Of a DNA stretch of 64,000 nt, positions 19,634-29,315 are shown in pieces. The notes under the pieces were generated by a model. That model was not told the origin of the DNA. It made no database searches and saw nothing but the letters and a program-made list of their open reading frames with translations. Origin of the DNA: Escherichia hormaechei_A (GTDB lineage Bacteria; Pseudomonadota; Gammaproteobacteria; Enterobacterales; Enterobacteriaceae); the NCBI GenBank assembly GCA_042434945.1, contig CP170191.1, positions 3,286,001 through 3,350,000 of the forward strand, in the 5' to 3' direction. Numbering within the stretch: position 1 is the first letter of the stretch; each line of letters begins with the position of its first letter. Made by a program: the position numbers and the translations under genes.

Positions 19634-21880
19634 CTATAACCCTCCGCGAATCAGCCCGCCCATGCCGCGACGCTCCATAAAGGCTGCAACCTGATGGCGA
19701 ACTTCGGTCGCCAGTTGCGCTTCCAGACTACGCTGCGCAAGATTTTCTGCTTCGGCATAATCAATGCGCCGCAGCAGGTATTTTGCCCGCGCTACAGAAC
19801 GTCCGTTCATAGACAGATGGCGATACCCAAGCCCAATGAGGATTGCCACGCACATGGGATCGCCCGCCATTTCACCGCACAAACGGAGATCGATTCCATG
19901 TATTTCCGCTTCCCGGGCGATCATCGCCAGAGCTCGTAACATTGCAGGATGAAGACTGTCATAAATGTTCGCCACCCGGGTATTGTTGCGATCAACGGCC
20001 AGAATGTATTGAGTCAGATCGTTGGTGCCAACAGAGATGAAATCGACCCGCTTTGCCAGATGCGGCAGCATAAATACCATTGACGGCACTTCCAGCATGA
20101 TGCCGATACGTGGTTTGGGAATTTCGTAACCGATCATCTCCTCGACTTCACGTCCGGCACGTTCAATCAGGCGGCGTGCTTCATCAACTTCATCGAGGCT
20201 TGTGACCATCGGCAACAGAATATTCAGGTTGCCCGTAGCGGCATTAGCACGCAGCATCGCCCGCACCTGGATCAAGAAGATCTCCGGCTGATCGAGCGTA
20301 ATGCGAATCCCACGCCAACCCAGGCATGGATTCTCTTCGCTGATCGGCATGTAAGGCAGCTGCTTATCTGCTCCGACATCCAGCGTACGCAAGGTGACGG
20401 GTTTATCATTGAACATTTGCAGCATCCCCTGATACTGCGCCACCTGTTCTTCTTCCGACGGGAAACCACTTTGCAGCATGAATGGGATTTCAGTGCGATA
20501 AAGACCGATGCCATCAATACGGCTGCCCAGTTTTTCTTCATGTTCCGGGCTTAAACCAGCATTGAGCATGACTTTTATACGCTCACCGCTTTTTAACTGC
20601 GCGGGTAAATTGACGTCATCTTCCGCCAGACGGCTAAGCTCAATCTCTTCACTAATTAGCCGCTGATATTCTTGCAGCAGTACCGGCTCCGGATCGACCA
20701 GCAATTCACCGCGATAGCCATCAACGATCAGCGTCCTACGATGCAGCACCGAAGGCTGAATATCCGCGCCCATCACGGTAGGGATCCCCAGCGCACGTAC
20801 CATGATCGCAGCATGGGAGTTGGCTGCGCCATCTCGCACGACAACACCGACTAAGCGATCCTGGGGCAGCTCAGCAAGCGTTGTCGCTGACAGTTCATCT
20901 GCCACCAGAATGAAACGTTCCGGCCAGGCGTTCGGCCCTTGATTAGCGTCATCAAGATGAAACAGCAATCGCTGACCCAGCGCACGTAAATCGCCAGCCC
21001 GCTCTTTGAGATAGTTATCACTTAGCGCGGCAAACTGTTCGGCAAATTTTTCAATGACCGTTTTTACCGCCCACTCTGCCACCGAGCCTTTATCAACCTC
21101 GGCAAACAATTCGCGACGCAGCCGGGTGTCCGAAAGCAGGTGCGAGTAAAGATCGAAAATAGCCGCCGTTTCTTTTTGTGCACCGGCGGCAAAGCGTTTG
21201 CTGTAGCGGCGAAACTCGTTTGCCGCTTCTTCCAGCGCCCCGGTCAGTCGTTCGCGTTCCAGAGCCGGATCCAGCGTTGATGCCTGATACACCTGTTCCA
21301 TTAAAGGTAACGTGGCATCCTGCCAGCCTTCGGCAATCGCCACACCAGGTGCTGCCGGTAATGCGCGGATTCGCGTCTGGCGATATTGCCCAAACAAGGC
21401 AGTCAACTGCGACTGAGAAAGAATAGCTGCCATCTGGGTGGCAAGCGTCACCAGGAAGGATTCTTCACTTTCGTCATACTGGCGCAACTCTCGTTGCTGT
21501 ACCACCAGTACACCAAGCAACTGGCGACGTTGAATAATTGGTACGCCTAAAAACGCGCGGAAACGTTCTTCTTTTACGGAGGGGATGTATTTGAAGCTGG
21601 GGTGCTTTTGCGCATCTGCAAGGTTTATCGGTTCCGCCAGCCTGCCAACCAGGCCGACGATCCCTTCATCAAACGCGAGCGTTACAGTGCGACCGCGTGG
21701 TTTTTTCAGCCCCCGGGTCGCCATCAGGTAGTAACAACGTCGATCATGATCGGCCAGGTAGACCGAACAGACCTCGGTATCCATCGCAAGACAGATGTCG
21801 GTAACCAGAATATTTAACGCCTCATTCAGGCGTGGTGCGCTGGCTACCTTTTCGACTATTTCGCGCAGGCGAGTGAGCAT
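19634..21880 (-). CDS. ptsP: Phosphoenolpyruvate-protein phosphotransferase PtsP (EI-Ntr)
   Basis: First protein of the nitrogen-related phosphotransferase chain: phosphorylates NPr and, through it, PtsN. 748 residues. An N-terminal GAF domain (about 1-170), which senses glutamine/2-oxoglutarate in E. coli, is followed by an EI-like part with the active-site histidine in DGAANSHAAIMVRALGIPTV, and a PEP-binding C-terminal barrel with LRLCGEMAGDP. Near-identical to K-12. It starts 12 bases after rppH, so the two form an operon. Confidence 0.97.
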   Translation of the reverse strand: MLTRLREIVEKVASAPRLNEALNILVTDICLAMDTEVCSVYLADHDRRCYYLMATRGLKKPRGRTVTLAFDEGIVGLVGRLAEPINLADAQKHPSFKYIPSVKEERFRAFLGVPIIQRRQLLGVLVVQQRELRQYDESEESFLVTLATQMAAILSQSQLTALFGQYRQTRIRALPAAPGVAIAEGWQDATLPLMEQVYQASTLDPALERERLTGALEEAANEFRRYSKRFAAGAQKETAAIFDLYSHLLSDTRLRRELFAEVDKGSVAEWAVKTVIEKFAEQFAALSDNYLKERAGDLRALGQRLLFHLDDANQGPNAWPERFILVADELSATTLAELPQDRLVGVVVRDGAANSHAAIMVRALGIPTVMGADIQPSVLHRRTLIVDGYRGELLVDPEPVLLQEYQRLISEEIELSRLAEDDVNLPAQLKSGERIKVMLNAGLSPEHEEKLGSRIDGIGLYRTEIPFMLQSGFPSEEEQVAQYQGMLQMFNDKPVTLRTLDVGADKQLPYMPISEENPCLGWRGIRITLDQPEIFLIQVRAMLRANAATGNLNILLPMVTSLDEVDEARRLIERAGREVEEMIGYEIPKPRIGIMLEVPSMVFMLPHLAKRVDFISVGTNDLTQYILAVDRNNTRVANIYDSLHPAMLRALAMIAREAEIHGIDLRLCGEMAGDPMCVAILIGLGYRHLSMNGRSVARAKYLLRRIDYAEAENLAQRSLEAQLATEVRHQVAAFMERRGMGGLIRGGL

Positions 21881-21892
21881 AATTGGCGTGAC

Positions 21893-22423
21893 TTAACCTC
21901 TTTTACGTCGATAAGCAGATGCGTTTTGTGGTTTTGGCGTATTTTCCTGCAGTGACATCACCACACTCGCGAACTCTTTCATTACCCTACGGTAGACATC
22001 ACGTTTAAATGACACCACCTGTCTGACCGGATACCAGTAACTTACCCATCGCCAGCCGTCAAACTCTGGTGTACTGCTGGTTTGCATATTGATTTCTGCA
22101 TCGCCGCTCACCAGCTGCAAGAGAAACCATTTTTGTTTTTGGCCGATACAAACCGGCTTCGTGTCCCAACGCACCAAACGTTTCGGTAATTTGTAGCGCA
22201 ACCAGTTACGCGTTGAAGCAAGGATTCGAACGTCTTTGCGGCTTAATCCTACTTCTTCAAACAATTCACGGTACATCGCCTGCTCTGCGGATTCTCCGGG
22301 GTTGATTCCGCCTTGCGGAAATTGCCAGGAGTGCTGACCAAATCGCCGGGCCCACATTACCTGCCCCTGGCGATTACAAATCACGATACCTACGTTTGGG
22401 CGGTAGCCATCGTCATCAATCAC
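21893..22423 (-). CDS. rppH: RNA pyrophosphohydrolase RppH
   Basis: Nudix hydrolase that converts 5'-triphosphate (or diphosphate) mRNA ends to monophosphate, triggering RNase E-dependent decay. 176 residues. The Nudix box is visible as [17 protein letters not shown] followed by FEEVGL (about residues 38-60), matching GX5EX7REUXEEXGU. Near-identical to K-12. First gene of rppH-ptsP. Confidence 0.97.
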
Positions 22424-22775
22424 CGGACTACCTCAAAATAAAGCTTTATATACGAATGATTGTTTCATACTCCAGGAAGACGGTAAACCACTCTCTGCAG
22501 GGCATTACACACTAATAACAATTGAATAACTCACAGTTATGTGCAGAGTTATAAACAGAGGAAGGGGTGGATAGCCGTTTTTATTCACCTTTTCTGTGGA
22601 TAGAGTTGTGAAGAACTACGGAATTACTACGGGAAAACCCGGAGCATTCTGAATAAGCCCGATATAGACATTTTAAAATATTCATTATCAGTCAATGCAT
22701 TACATGTAATTTTAGTAATGAAAAAGAGTAATTCGTGACCCAGGTCACACCTCTCATTTACGGGTTGGCGAAAGA

Positions 22776-22922
22776 TCAACCAATGCCGTATTTATCCACA
22801 GAATGTGCCACTAAGTTAAGCACTGAACCACTAAAAACTGGAGTTTCGTCGCACGTCAAGGCTGTAAATGGAAACAGTAGTGGAGGTTTTTCACAGTTAT
22901 CCCAGCTTTCTGTGGATAACAT
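22776..22922 (-). CDS. ygdT: Small hypothetical protein YgdT
   Basis: A 48-residue frame (N-terminus MLSTESWDNCEKPPLLF, C-terminus HSVDKYGIG) matches the K-12 hypothetical protein YgdT from memory. It lies in the rppH-mutH gap. No domain, signal or strong ribosome site is seen, and conservation outside Escherichia is uncertain, so it may not be a real gene. The rest of the gap (22424-22775 and 22923-23109) is AT-rich and presumably holds the divergent rppH and mutH promoters; I see nothing else in it. Confidence 0.45.
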   Translation of the reverse strand: MLSTESWDNCEKPPLLFPFTALTCDETPVFSGSVLNLVAHSVDKYGIG

Positions 22923-23109
22923 GGTGTAAGATCCTGTTTATTTTCAGTGACCAGATTTGGAAAACCCGTTTGCAGTGTTGCGCAAACTCGATTACCGGCA
23001 ACCTAAAAAGCAATATAAATCAGAGAATTGAACAACGCATGTGGAAAAAGTTACACTGCGAATATTCGGCACATAATTGCTGTTTGTTTTTTAATCAAGG
23101 TATCATGAC

Positions 23110-23803
23110 ATGTCCCAACCTCGCCCACTGCTCTCTCCTCCCGAAACTGAAGAACAGTTGTTAGCGCAAGCACAGCAACTTTCTGGTTATACATTGGGAG
23201 AACTGGCGGCACTTGTCGGGCTGGTTACGCCAGAGAATTTAAAACGCGATAAAGGCTGGATTGGCGTGTTACTGGAGATCTGGCTAGGTGCCTGCGCAGG
23301 GAGTAAACCTGAGCAAGATTTTGCTGCTCTGGGCGTGGAACTTAAAACTATCCCTGTGGATAGTCTTGGTCGTCCGCTGGAAACAACATTCGTTTGTGTT
23401 GCCCCGTTAACGGGCAATAGCGGGGTGACCTGGGGAAACCAGCCACGTGCGCCACAAACTCAAACGCGTACTGTGGATACCGGTTGAAGGCGAGCGCAGC
23501 ATCCCGCTGGCGCAGCGTCGCGTTGGATCACCGTTGCTGTGGAGCCCGAATGAAGAGGAAGACCGGCAGCTACGCGAAGACTGGGAAGAATTAATGGATA
23601 TGATTGTTCTCGGTCAGTTGAGCGGATTACCGCTCGTCACGGGGAGTATTTACAGATACGACCGAAAGCAGCGAATGCGAAAGCGCTTACCGAAGCCATT
23701 GGTGCCCGGGGCGAACCGGATTCTGACGCTGCCCCGCGGCTTTTATTTGAAGAAGAATTTCACCGGGGCGCTGCTGGCACGCCACTTCCTGTTGAAAACA
23801 TAG
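23110..23803 (+). pseudogene. mutH: DNA mismatch repair endonuclease MutH, three frameshifts
   Basis: Endonuclease that nicks the unmethylated strand at hemimethylated GATC on a signal from MutS-MutL. The catalytic region is intact in the first frame (DFAALGVELKTIPV, with the Asp, Glu and Lys of the family). Then: an extra G in 23432-23435 (G4 for G3, after NSGVTW), a lost G at about 23617 (after DMIVLGQ) and an extra C at 23716-23717. Reading through these gives a protein that matches K-12 MutH until the last 10-15 residues, which are diverged ([14 protein letters not shown]). Literally translated it would be truncated after about 108 correct residues of 229. Error and true inactivation cannot be told apart from sequence. 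Confidence 0.9.
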
Positions 23804-23931
23804 TTTTTTACCAATTTTGCGCTCCGGCTAACATAATCTCCTCCTTTTTAAGATTTCCCCCCTTTCACCTGTCGTAATATCAGGTTATTAATACACTATG
23901 ATTTGATACGAGCCAGGTGAGGATGAGAACG

Positions 23932-24150
23932 ATGAAAAAATGGGCAGTAATTATCTCAGCAGTCGGTTTAGCGTTTGCGGTATCGGGTTGCAGCAGCGAC
24001 TATGTCATGTCAACGAAAGATGGTCGTATGATCCTGACCGATGGCAAACCCGAAGTCGACGACGATACCGGTCTGGTGAGTTACCGCGATCGCGAAGGCA
24101 ATCAAATGCAGATTAATCGCGACGAAGTCTCCCAGATCATCGAGCGTTAA
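23932..24150 (+). CDS. ygdR: YgdI/YgdR family small lipoprotein
   Basis: 72-residue lipoprotein; lipobox VSGC places the lipidated cysteine at residue 20, followed by a small SH3-like beta domain (YVMSTKDGRMILTDGKPEV onward) typical of DUF903. The start at 23932 follows GAGAAC with weak Shine-Dalgarno character; an in-frame ATG 15 bases upstream is possible but would lengthen the signal oddly. The C-terminal half differs from K-12 YgdR at several positions (YRDREGNQMQ), so this gene lies in a short Enterobacter-like patch. ygdQ, which precedes ygdR in K-12, is absent. Confidence 0.9.
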   Translation: MKKWAVIISAVGLAFAVSGCSSDYVMSTKDGRMILTDGKPEVDDDTGLVSYRDREGNQMQINRDEVSQIIER

Positions 24151-24156
24151 ACAGAT

Positions 24157-24185
24157 AAAGGTCAGTAGCTTGCTGGCCTTTTTGA
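24157..24185 (+). terminator. Terminator after ygdR
   Basis: AAAGGTCAG / CTGGCCTTT stem with one G-T pair and a six-base loop, running into T-rich sequence, just after the ygdR stop. Confidence 0.65.
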
Positions 24186-24281
24186 TTTTTTCCTTCCCCT
24201 TTTGCCTTCCCTCTGCCATGTTTATATTCCTTTGTCGGGAGGTTCCTGACGCAGTCTGTATGTATAAAAAAGGAAACGGCT

Positions 24282-25322
24282 ATGCAATATCACCGTATAC
24301 CCCACAGTTCGCTGGAAGTCAGCACGCTGGGGCTTGGCACGATGACGTTTGGTGAACAGAACAGCGAAGCCGACGCCCACGCACAACTCGACTATGCCGT
24401 CGCTCAGGGCATTAACCTTATCGACGTTGCCGAAATGTACCCAGTACCTCCGCGCCCCGAAACGCAAGGGTTAACCGAAACCTACGTCGGCAACTGGCTG
24501 GCGAAACATGGCAGCCGCGAAAAGTTAATTATCGCCTCCAAAGTGAGCGGACCGTCGCGCAATAATGACAAGGGCATCCGCCCGGATCAGGCGCTGGATC
24601 GGAAGAATATCCGCGAAGCGCTGCATGACAGCCTCAAGCGCCTACAGACTGATTACCTCGATCTTTATCAGGTGCACTGGCCGCAGCGCCCGACCAACTG
24701 CTTCGGCAAACTCGGTTATAGCTGGACGGATTCTGCGCCTGCGGTTTCGCTGCTGGATACGCTGGACGCACTGGCAGAGTACCAACGCGCGGGAAAAATT
24801 CGTTATATCGGCGTGTCGAACGAAACTGCATTTGGCGTAATGCGCTACCTGCATCTGGCGGACAAACACGATCTGCCGCGTATTGTCACCATTCAGAACC
24901 CTTACAGTCTGTTAAACCGCAGTTTTGAAGTAGGTCTGGCAGAAGTCAGCCAGTATGAAGGGGTCGAACTGCTGGCCTATTCGTGCCTGGGTTTCGGCAC
25001 GCTGACCGGGAAATATCTCAATGGTGCAAAACCCGCTGGCGCACGTAATACGCTCTTTAGTCGGTTCACCCGCTATAGCGGTGAGCAAACGCAAAAAGCC
25101 GTCGCGGCGTATGTTGATATCGCCAGACGTCATGGCCTGGACCCTGCTCAGATGGCGCTCGCGTTTGTACGCCGTCAACCGTTTGTTGCCAGCACTCTGC
25201 TGGGCGCAACCACGATGGATCAGCTGAAAACTAACATCGAAAGTTTGCATCTGGAGTTAAGCGAAGACGTATTAGCTGAAATTGAAGCGGTGCATCAGGT
25301 TTATACTTATCCGGCACCATAA
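24282..25322 (+). CDS. tas: Aldo-keto reductase Tas
   Basis: NADP(H)-dependent aldo-keto reductase family protein; named because the E. coli gene complements a tyrosine auxotroph on multicopy. Physiological substrate unknown. 346 residues forming a TIM barrel. The catalytic tetrad is visible as Asp/Tyr in NLIDVAEMYPVP, Lys in LIIASKVSGPS and His in LYQVHWPQRP. Near-identical to K-12. Its ATG follows AAAGGAAAC. Confidence 0.96.
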   Translation: MQYHRIPHSSLEVSTLGLGTMTFGEQNSEADAHAQLDYAVAQGINLIDVAEMYPVPPRPETQGLTETYVGNWLAKHGSREKLIIASKVSGPSRNNDKGIRPDQALDRKNIREALHDSLKRLQTDYLDLYQVHWPQRPTNCFGKLGYSWTDSAPAVSLLDTLDALAEYQRAGKIRYIGVSNETAFGVMRYLHLADKHDLPRIVTIQNPYSLLNRSFEVGLAEVSQYEGVELLAYSCLGFGTLTGKYLNGAKPAGARNTLFSRFTRYSGEQTQKAVAAYVDIARRHGLDPAQMALAFVRRQPFVASTLLGATTMDQLKTNIESLHLELSEDVLAEIEAVHQVYTYPAP

Positions 25323-25327
25323 GGATT

Positions 25328-25349
25328 AACGCCGGTTAAAACCGGCGTT
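25328..25349. terminator. Bidirectional hairpin between tas and lplT
   Basis: Perfect 10-bp stem AACGCCGGTT / AACCGGCGTT with a two-base AA centre between two convergent genes. T-runs are short, so strength is uncertain. Confidence 0.65.
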
Positions 25350-25354
25350 AAATA

Positions 25355-26548
25355 TTAATGACGGCGCTGCCAGATCCACAGCGCCGTTATTGCCAGCGCA
25401 AACAGCGCACCGAAGCCAATGCCAATGGGCACGACCGGGATGCCTATCATTACCGCCAGCGAGTAAATGCCCAGCATCAACAACATGGCGCTGTTTTCGC
25501 CAAGGTTTTGTACTGCAATCGCATTCCCCGCCCCGACGCTTTTTTTACCCCGCTCCTGTAGCAACGCATTGAGCGGAACGACAAAAAAGCCCCCCATCAC
25601 GCCAATCAGCATCAACAAGGCATAGGCTGGCAGCAGCTCGTGTTGCAGGGAAAAAATCAGTACCACCACGCCAATCAAAATCCCGGCTGGCATACAGCGT
25701 GACACGGTTTCCAGCGTAACTAACTTCGCTGCCGCACCTGCGCCAACCACGATACCAATCGCTACCATCGCGTTGAGATAGGTGGGCGTAGCGTTATCGG
25801 TAATGCCCAGCGCCACCGGTACCCACAGCACCAACAGGAAACGCAACGTGACACCCGCTCCCCAGAATAAACTGGTGCCCACCAGCGAAAAACGCGTTTC
25901 ACCATTGCGCCATAGCGAGGTGCAGGCATTCAGGAAACTGCGGGTCATGTTGATGAGATTCCAGGACTGCCCCGGACGCGCCGCCGCCAGTTTGGGAATG
26001 TAGATATTGGCAACGACCGCACCACCGTAGGCCAGTGCGCATGCGGCCAGGGCGACGAGGACATGCCAGTCAGCCAGCACACCACCGGCTACGGAACCGA
26101 GCAAAATCGCCGCTATGGTAGAAGCTTCCATTAAACCGTTAGCTTTCACTAACTTACTACCCGTGGTTAATTCGCCGAGAATACCGTATTTCGCCGGTGA
26201 ATAGGCTGCAGCACCAACACCCACCAGCGTATAGCCGAGAAACGGATTGATACCAAAGCAGATACTGGCTGCGCCCAGCAGCTTCAGGCCGTTGGCAAAC
26301 ATCATCACCCGGCCTTTGGCGAAGCTATCCGCCACCTGCCCGACAAACGGCGCAAAAAGAATGTAAGCACCTACAAACACCATTTGCAGGATGGGCTGGC
26401 TCCACTCCGGATAGAACTGCGCTTTCAGTAACGCCAGAGTGGCAAACAGTAGGGCATTATCGCCAAACGCAGAGAGAAACTGCGTCACGATAACCGCTTT
26501 CATCCCCTTCGACCACAACGAAGTGTTAGTGTGCACTGACTCACTCAT
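25355..26548 (-). CDS. lplT: Lysophospholipid transporter LplT
   Basis: Inner-membrane MFS-type flippase that brings lysophosphatidylethanolamine (and related lysolipids) from the periplasmic to the cytoplasmic leaflet for re-acylation by Aas. 397 residues with about 12 membrane segments; ends in a basic WIWQRRH tail. Near-identical to K-12. Overlaps the aas stop by eight bases, a translationally coupled pair. Confidence 0.96.
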   Translation of the reverse strand: MSESVHTNTSLWSKGMKAVIVTQFLSAFGDNALLFATLALLKAQFYPEWSQPILQMVFVGAYILFAPFVGQVADSFAKGRVMMFANGLKLLGAASICFGINPFLGYTLVGVGAAAYSPAKYGILGELTTGSKLVKANGLMEASTIAAILLGSVAGGVLADWHVLVALAACALAYGGAVVANIYIPKLAAARPGQSWNLINMTRSFLNACTSLWRNGETRFSLVGTSLFWGAGVTLRFLLVLWVPVALGITDNATPTYLNAMVAIGIVVGAGAAAKLVTLETVSRCMPAGILIGVVVLIFSLQHELLPAYALLMLIGVMGGFFVVPLNALLQERGKKSVGAGNAIAVQNLGENSAMLLMLGIYSLAVMIGIPVVPIGIGFGALFALAITALWIWQRRH

Positions 26549-28700
26549 CGTGTTGTTCCGCTTCGTCTACCCAGCTTTTCAACGTGACAAAGTCAGGTTT
26601 GCCGCTGCCAAGTAATGGCATCTGTTTCAGATAGCGAATATCGCGCGGTACAGCAAGCTCCGGCACGCCGTGCTCGCGGGCATACTGTTGCAACTTATCG
26701 CGCGTCAGTTCGTTATCTGTGGTGAAAAGCACCAGTGCCTCGCCTTTGCTGGCATCGCTCTTAATCGCAGTGGCATGGACTTTATCTGGCGAAACACCAA
26801 GTGCCAGTTGTTCCACCATTTCCAGCGACACCATTTCGCCTGCAATTTTGGCAAAGCGTTTTGCGCGGCCCTGAATCTGCACAAAGCCCTGCTCGTCAAA
26901 ACGCACAATATCGCCAGTGTCATACCAGCCGCGCTCCATTTCGCCGCGAACATTCTCGGCGGTGGGCACTTCCAGTACACCTGGCTTCTCCACCCGCAGA
27001 TAGCCGTTCATTATGTTCGGCCCTTTCAGTTGCAGGCGTCCGCCCTCTTCGATACCAGGGACCGACAACAGGCGCGCATCCATTCCTGGTAGAATACGCC
27101 CTACCGTACCGGGTTTCGCCGCCATCGGTACGTTGATAGAAACGACAGGCGCGCATTCGGTCACGCCGTAGCCTTCAAGGATGCGCAGGCCAAATTTATC
27201 CTGCCAAAGCTGTTTGGTACTTTCTTGTAATTTTTCTGCGCCTGCCACCACATAGCGTAGACGATAGAAGTCATACGGGTTGGCGAAACGCGCGTAGTGA
27301 CCGAGGAAAGTCGAGGTGCCGAACAACACGGTGCAACTGCGGTCATACACCAACTCCGGCACAATGCGGTAATGCAGCGGGCTTGGATAAAGGAACACTT
27401 CTGCACCTGTAAGCAGTGGCGTAAACAGGCCTACCGTCAGCCCAAAGGAGTGAAACAGCGGTAACGCCGACATAAAGCGATCGTTGGTGGTGAAGTCGGC
27501 AATCGTTTTAATCTGCTCGACATTCGCCAGAATGCTTTTATGGCTATGGACGACGCCTTTCGGATGGCCTTCAGAACCGGAGGTAAAAAGGATCAGCGCC
27601 TCTTCTTCCGGCTGCTGTTTAACCTGTGCCAGACGCGGCATCAGCAAATGAGCGAAGATCCATACTTTGTCGGCAGTGGTGACATCTGCTTTTAAATCTT
27701 CCAGATAGACCCAGCGCACCTGAGTAAGTTGCTCCGGCAGATGCCAGAGTTTGCCTTTATCGAGAAACTGGCGGGAAGTGAAGATGGTTTTGATTTCAGC
27801 CGCCGTAATAGCACTGGTCAGCCCTTTTACCCCGGCAGTGTAGTTCATCATTGCGGGCATGCGGCGACGGGCGATGGCCCCAAAAATCACTGCCGCACTG
27901 ATGCCTGCATTGGGCAGCATTAAGCCGATGCGTTCGCCTTCAACACTGTATTTTTCAAGGATGCGTCCAACAAACAGCGTTTTCGTAAGCAATTTGCGAT
28001 AGGAGTCTGGGGTAAAGTTGACGTCTTCGACACATTTCTTCCCGGCTCCGAAGCGGTACATTGCACTCAGTAAAGATTCGTACAGCGTTTCACGCGGGCG
28101 CACCGCCATTCGCGCTTCCATCATTATTTGATGCAGCATTTCGCCAGCGATTTTGCGACGGTCACGGGCACGCGGCGCATCCGGCATCGCCACCTGCGTT
28201 GGTGGCAAAATATGCAGAGTAATTTGCGGGAACAAGCGACGTTTAACCAGACCTTTCAGGCGGCTGAAGTGCGTAAGTTCCGCCCCTTCAATACGCACAG
28301 GAATAACCGTTGCACCAGACTTCGCCGCGACAAAACCCGCGCCATCGTAGATTTTCATCAGCGAGCCTGTCGTGGTGATGCGTCCTTCAGGGAAAATCAC
28401 CACTGGTCGGCCCTGTTCCACCAGACGTACCAGATGTTTAATAGCCATAGGTTGCGTCGGGTCGAGAGGAACAAAGTCGATAAATGATTTCAGCCAACGC
28501 ATATACCACTGTTGGCTTATTGAGGTGTAAACGGCAAACACTGGACGCACAGGTAAAAACAGTCCAAGCAAAATGCCATCAATAAAAGAGACGTGATTAG
28601 GCGTAATTAGAACGCGCTCGCCCTTCAGTGCCTGGGTGTCACCCGTAACGCGAACGCGATACAAAACACGGCACAAATTTCGAAAAAAGCTAAAAAGCAT
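26541..28700 (-). CDS. aas: Bifunctional 2-acylglycerophosphoethanolamine acyltransferase / acyl-ACP synthetase
   Basis: Re-acylates lysophosphatidylethanolamine using acyl-ACP that it makes itself. 719 residues. N-terminal PlsC-type domain with the HX4D motif (NHVSFIDG) and FPEGR; C-terminal AMP-forming ligase domain with LILFTSGSEGHPKGVVHSH and the GWYDTGDI motif. Near-identical to K-12. Works with LplT, encoded directly downstream. Confidence 0.97.
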   Translation of the reverse strand: MLFSFFRNLCRVLYRVRVTGDTQALKGERVLITPNHVSFIDGILLGLFLPVRPVFAVYTSISQQWYMRWLKSFIDFVPLDPTQPMAIKHLVRLVEQGRPVVIFPEGRITTTGSLMKIYDGAGFVAAKSGATVIPVRIEGAELTHFSRLKGLVKRRLFPQITLHILPPTQVAMPDAPRARDRRKIAGEMLHQIMMEARMAVRPRETLYESLLSAMYRFGAGKKCVEDVNFTPDSYRKLLTKTLFVGRILEKYSVEGERIGLMLPNAGISAAVIFGAIARRRMPAMMNYTAGVKGLTSAITAAEIKTIFTSRQFLDKGKLWHLPEQLTQVRWVYLEDLKADVTTADKVWIFAHLLMPRLAQVKQQPEEEALILFTSGSEGHPKGVVHSHKSILANVEQIKTIADFTTNDRFMSALPLFHSFGLTVGLFTPLLTGAEVFLYPSPLHYRIVPELVYDRSCTVLFGTSTFLGHYARFANPYDFYRLRYVVAGAEKLQESTKQLWQDKFGLRILEGYGVTECAPVVSINVPMAAKPGTVGRILPGMDARLLSVPGIEEGGRLQLKGPNIMNGYLRVEKPGVLEVPTAENVRGEMERGWYDTGDIVRFDEQGFVQIQGRAKRFAKIAGEMVSLEMVEQLALGVSPDKVHATAIKSDASKGEALVLFTTDNELTRDKLQQYAREHGVPELAVPRDIRYLKQMPLLGSGKPDFVTLKSWVDEAEQHDE

Positions 28701-28787
28701 TCCAACTCCCTTTGCTCTGATTCAGTAAAAGCGAATGGAGGGAGATTACACGAGATAAAGAACGCGAGCGACAGTAAATTAGGTGCG

Positions 28788-28875
28788 AAAAAAAACCTGC
28801 GCATCCGCGCAGGTTGGTGCAAGAGACAGGGTACGAAGAGCGTACCGAATAATCTCACCAATCAATACCTCTGGG
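28788..28875 (-). ncRNA. omrA: Small regulatory RNA OmrA
   Basis: 88-nt Hfq-binding RNA that in E. coli is made under OmpR control and represses outer-membrane protein mRNAs (cirA, fepA, ompT, csgD and others). The conserved 5' end CCCAGAGGTATTGATTGG and the 3' terminator stem CCTGCGC/GCGCAGG with an eight-T tail are intact. It shares its 5' and 3' ends with OmrB, 115 bases upstream. The sequence fits E. coli OmrA. Confidence 0.93.
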
Positions 28876-28990
28876 ATCTTGATTGTGGTCTGCACGACGA
28901 CTCTTCGCCAGCGAGAAAACGCAAAGGAATGAAGGGAAATGCAACGAGGTGTGTAAATTGTCGGTTACTGTTACAGATTGATGACCGGCA

Positions 28991-29072
28991 AAAAAAAACC
29001 TGCGCATCTGCGCAGGCTGGTGTAATTCATGTGCTCAACCCGAAGTTGACTTCACCTATCAATACCTCTGGG
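28991..29072 (-). ncRNA. omrB: Small regulatory RNA OmrB
   Basis: 82-nt sister of OmrA with the same 5' end (CCCAGAGGTATTGATAGG) and terminator stem (CCTGCGCAGATGCGCAGG plus T-run) but a different middle section, as in E. coli. Two such RNAs in tandem between aas and galR is the standard arrangement. Each has its own terminator, so transcription is independent. Confidence 0.93.
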
Positions 29073-29282
29073 ATCACCACTTTAGCAATTCACTACGCAT
29101 CGTTGCTAACGGACAATCGCAACAGCCTGAGGCAAAGTGTAACTAAAGGTTCAGATTGACATTATTCAGACATGACTGGCCGTGTAACGATTACACCGCG
29201 AGGGATGTTCTGCTTCACGTTTGCAGAGGACGCTCACCCGCTCCCCTTGAATGCGCGCCGCTTTTCCGCAACACTAGTTAGT

Positions 29283-29298
29283 GTGTAAACGCTTACCC
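29283..29298 (+). promoter_or_regulatory. GalR/GalS-type operator before galR
   Basis: GTGTAAACGCTTACCC fits the gal operator consensus GTGNAANCGNTTNCAC with its central CG, 17 bases before the galR start. This suggests autoregulation; not tested. Confidence 0.65.
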
Positions 29299-29315
29299 CA
29301 ATAAGAAGGTATTGA

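Noticed and set aside
29160..29315. A mobile element end at the switch before galR
   Set aside because: No inverted repeats, target duplication, integrase or tRNA end found; homologous exchange or assembly explains it better.
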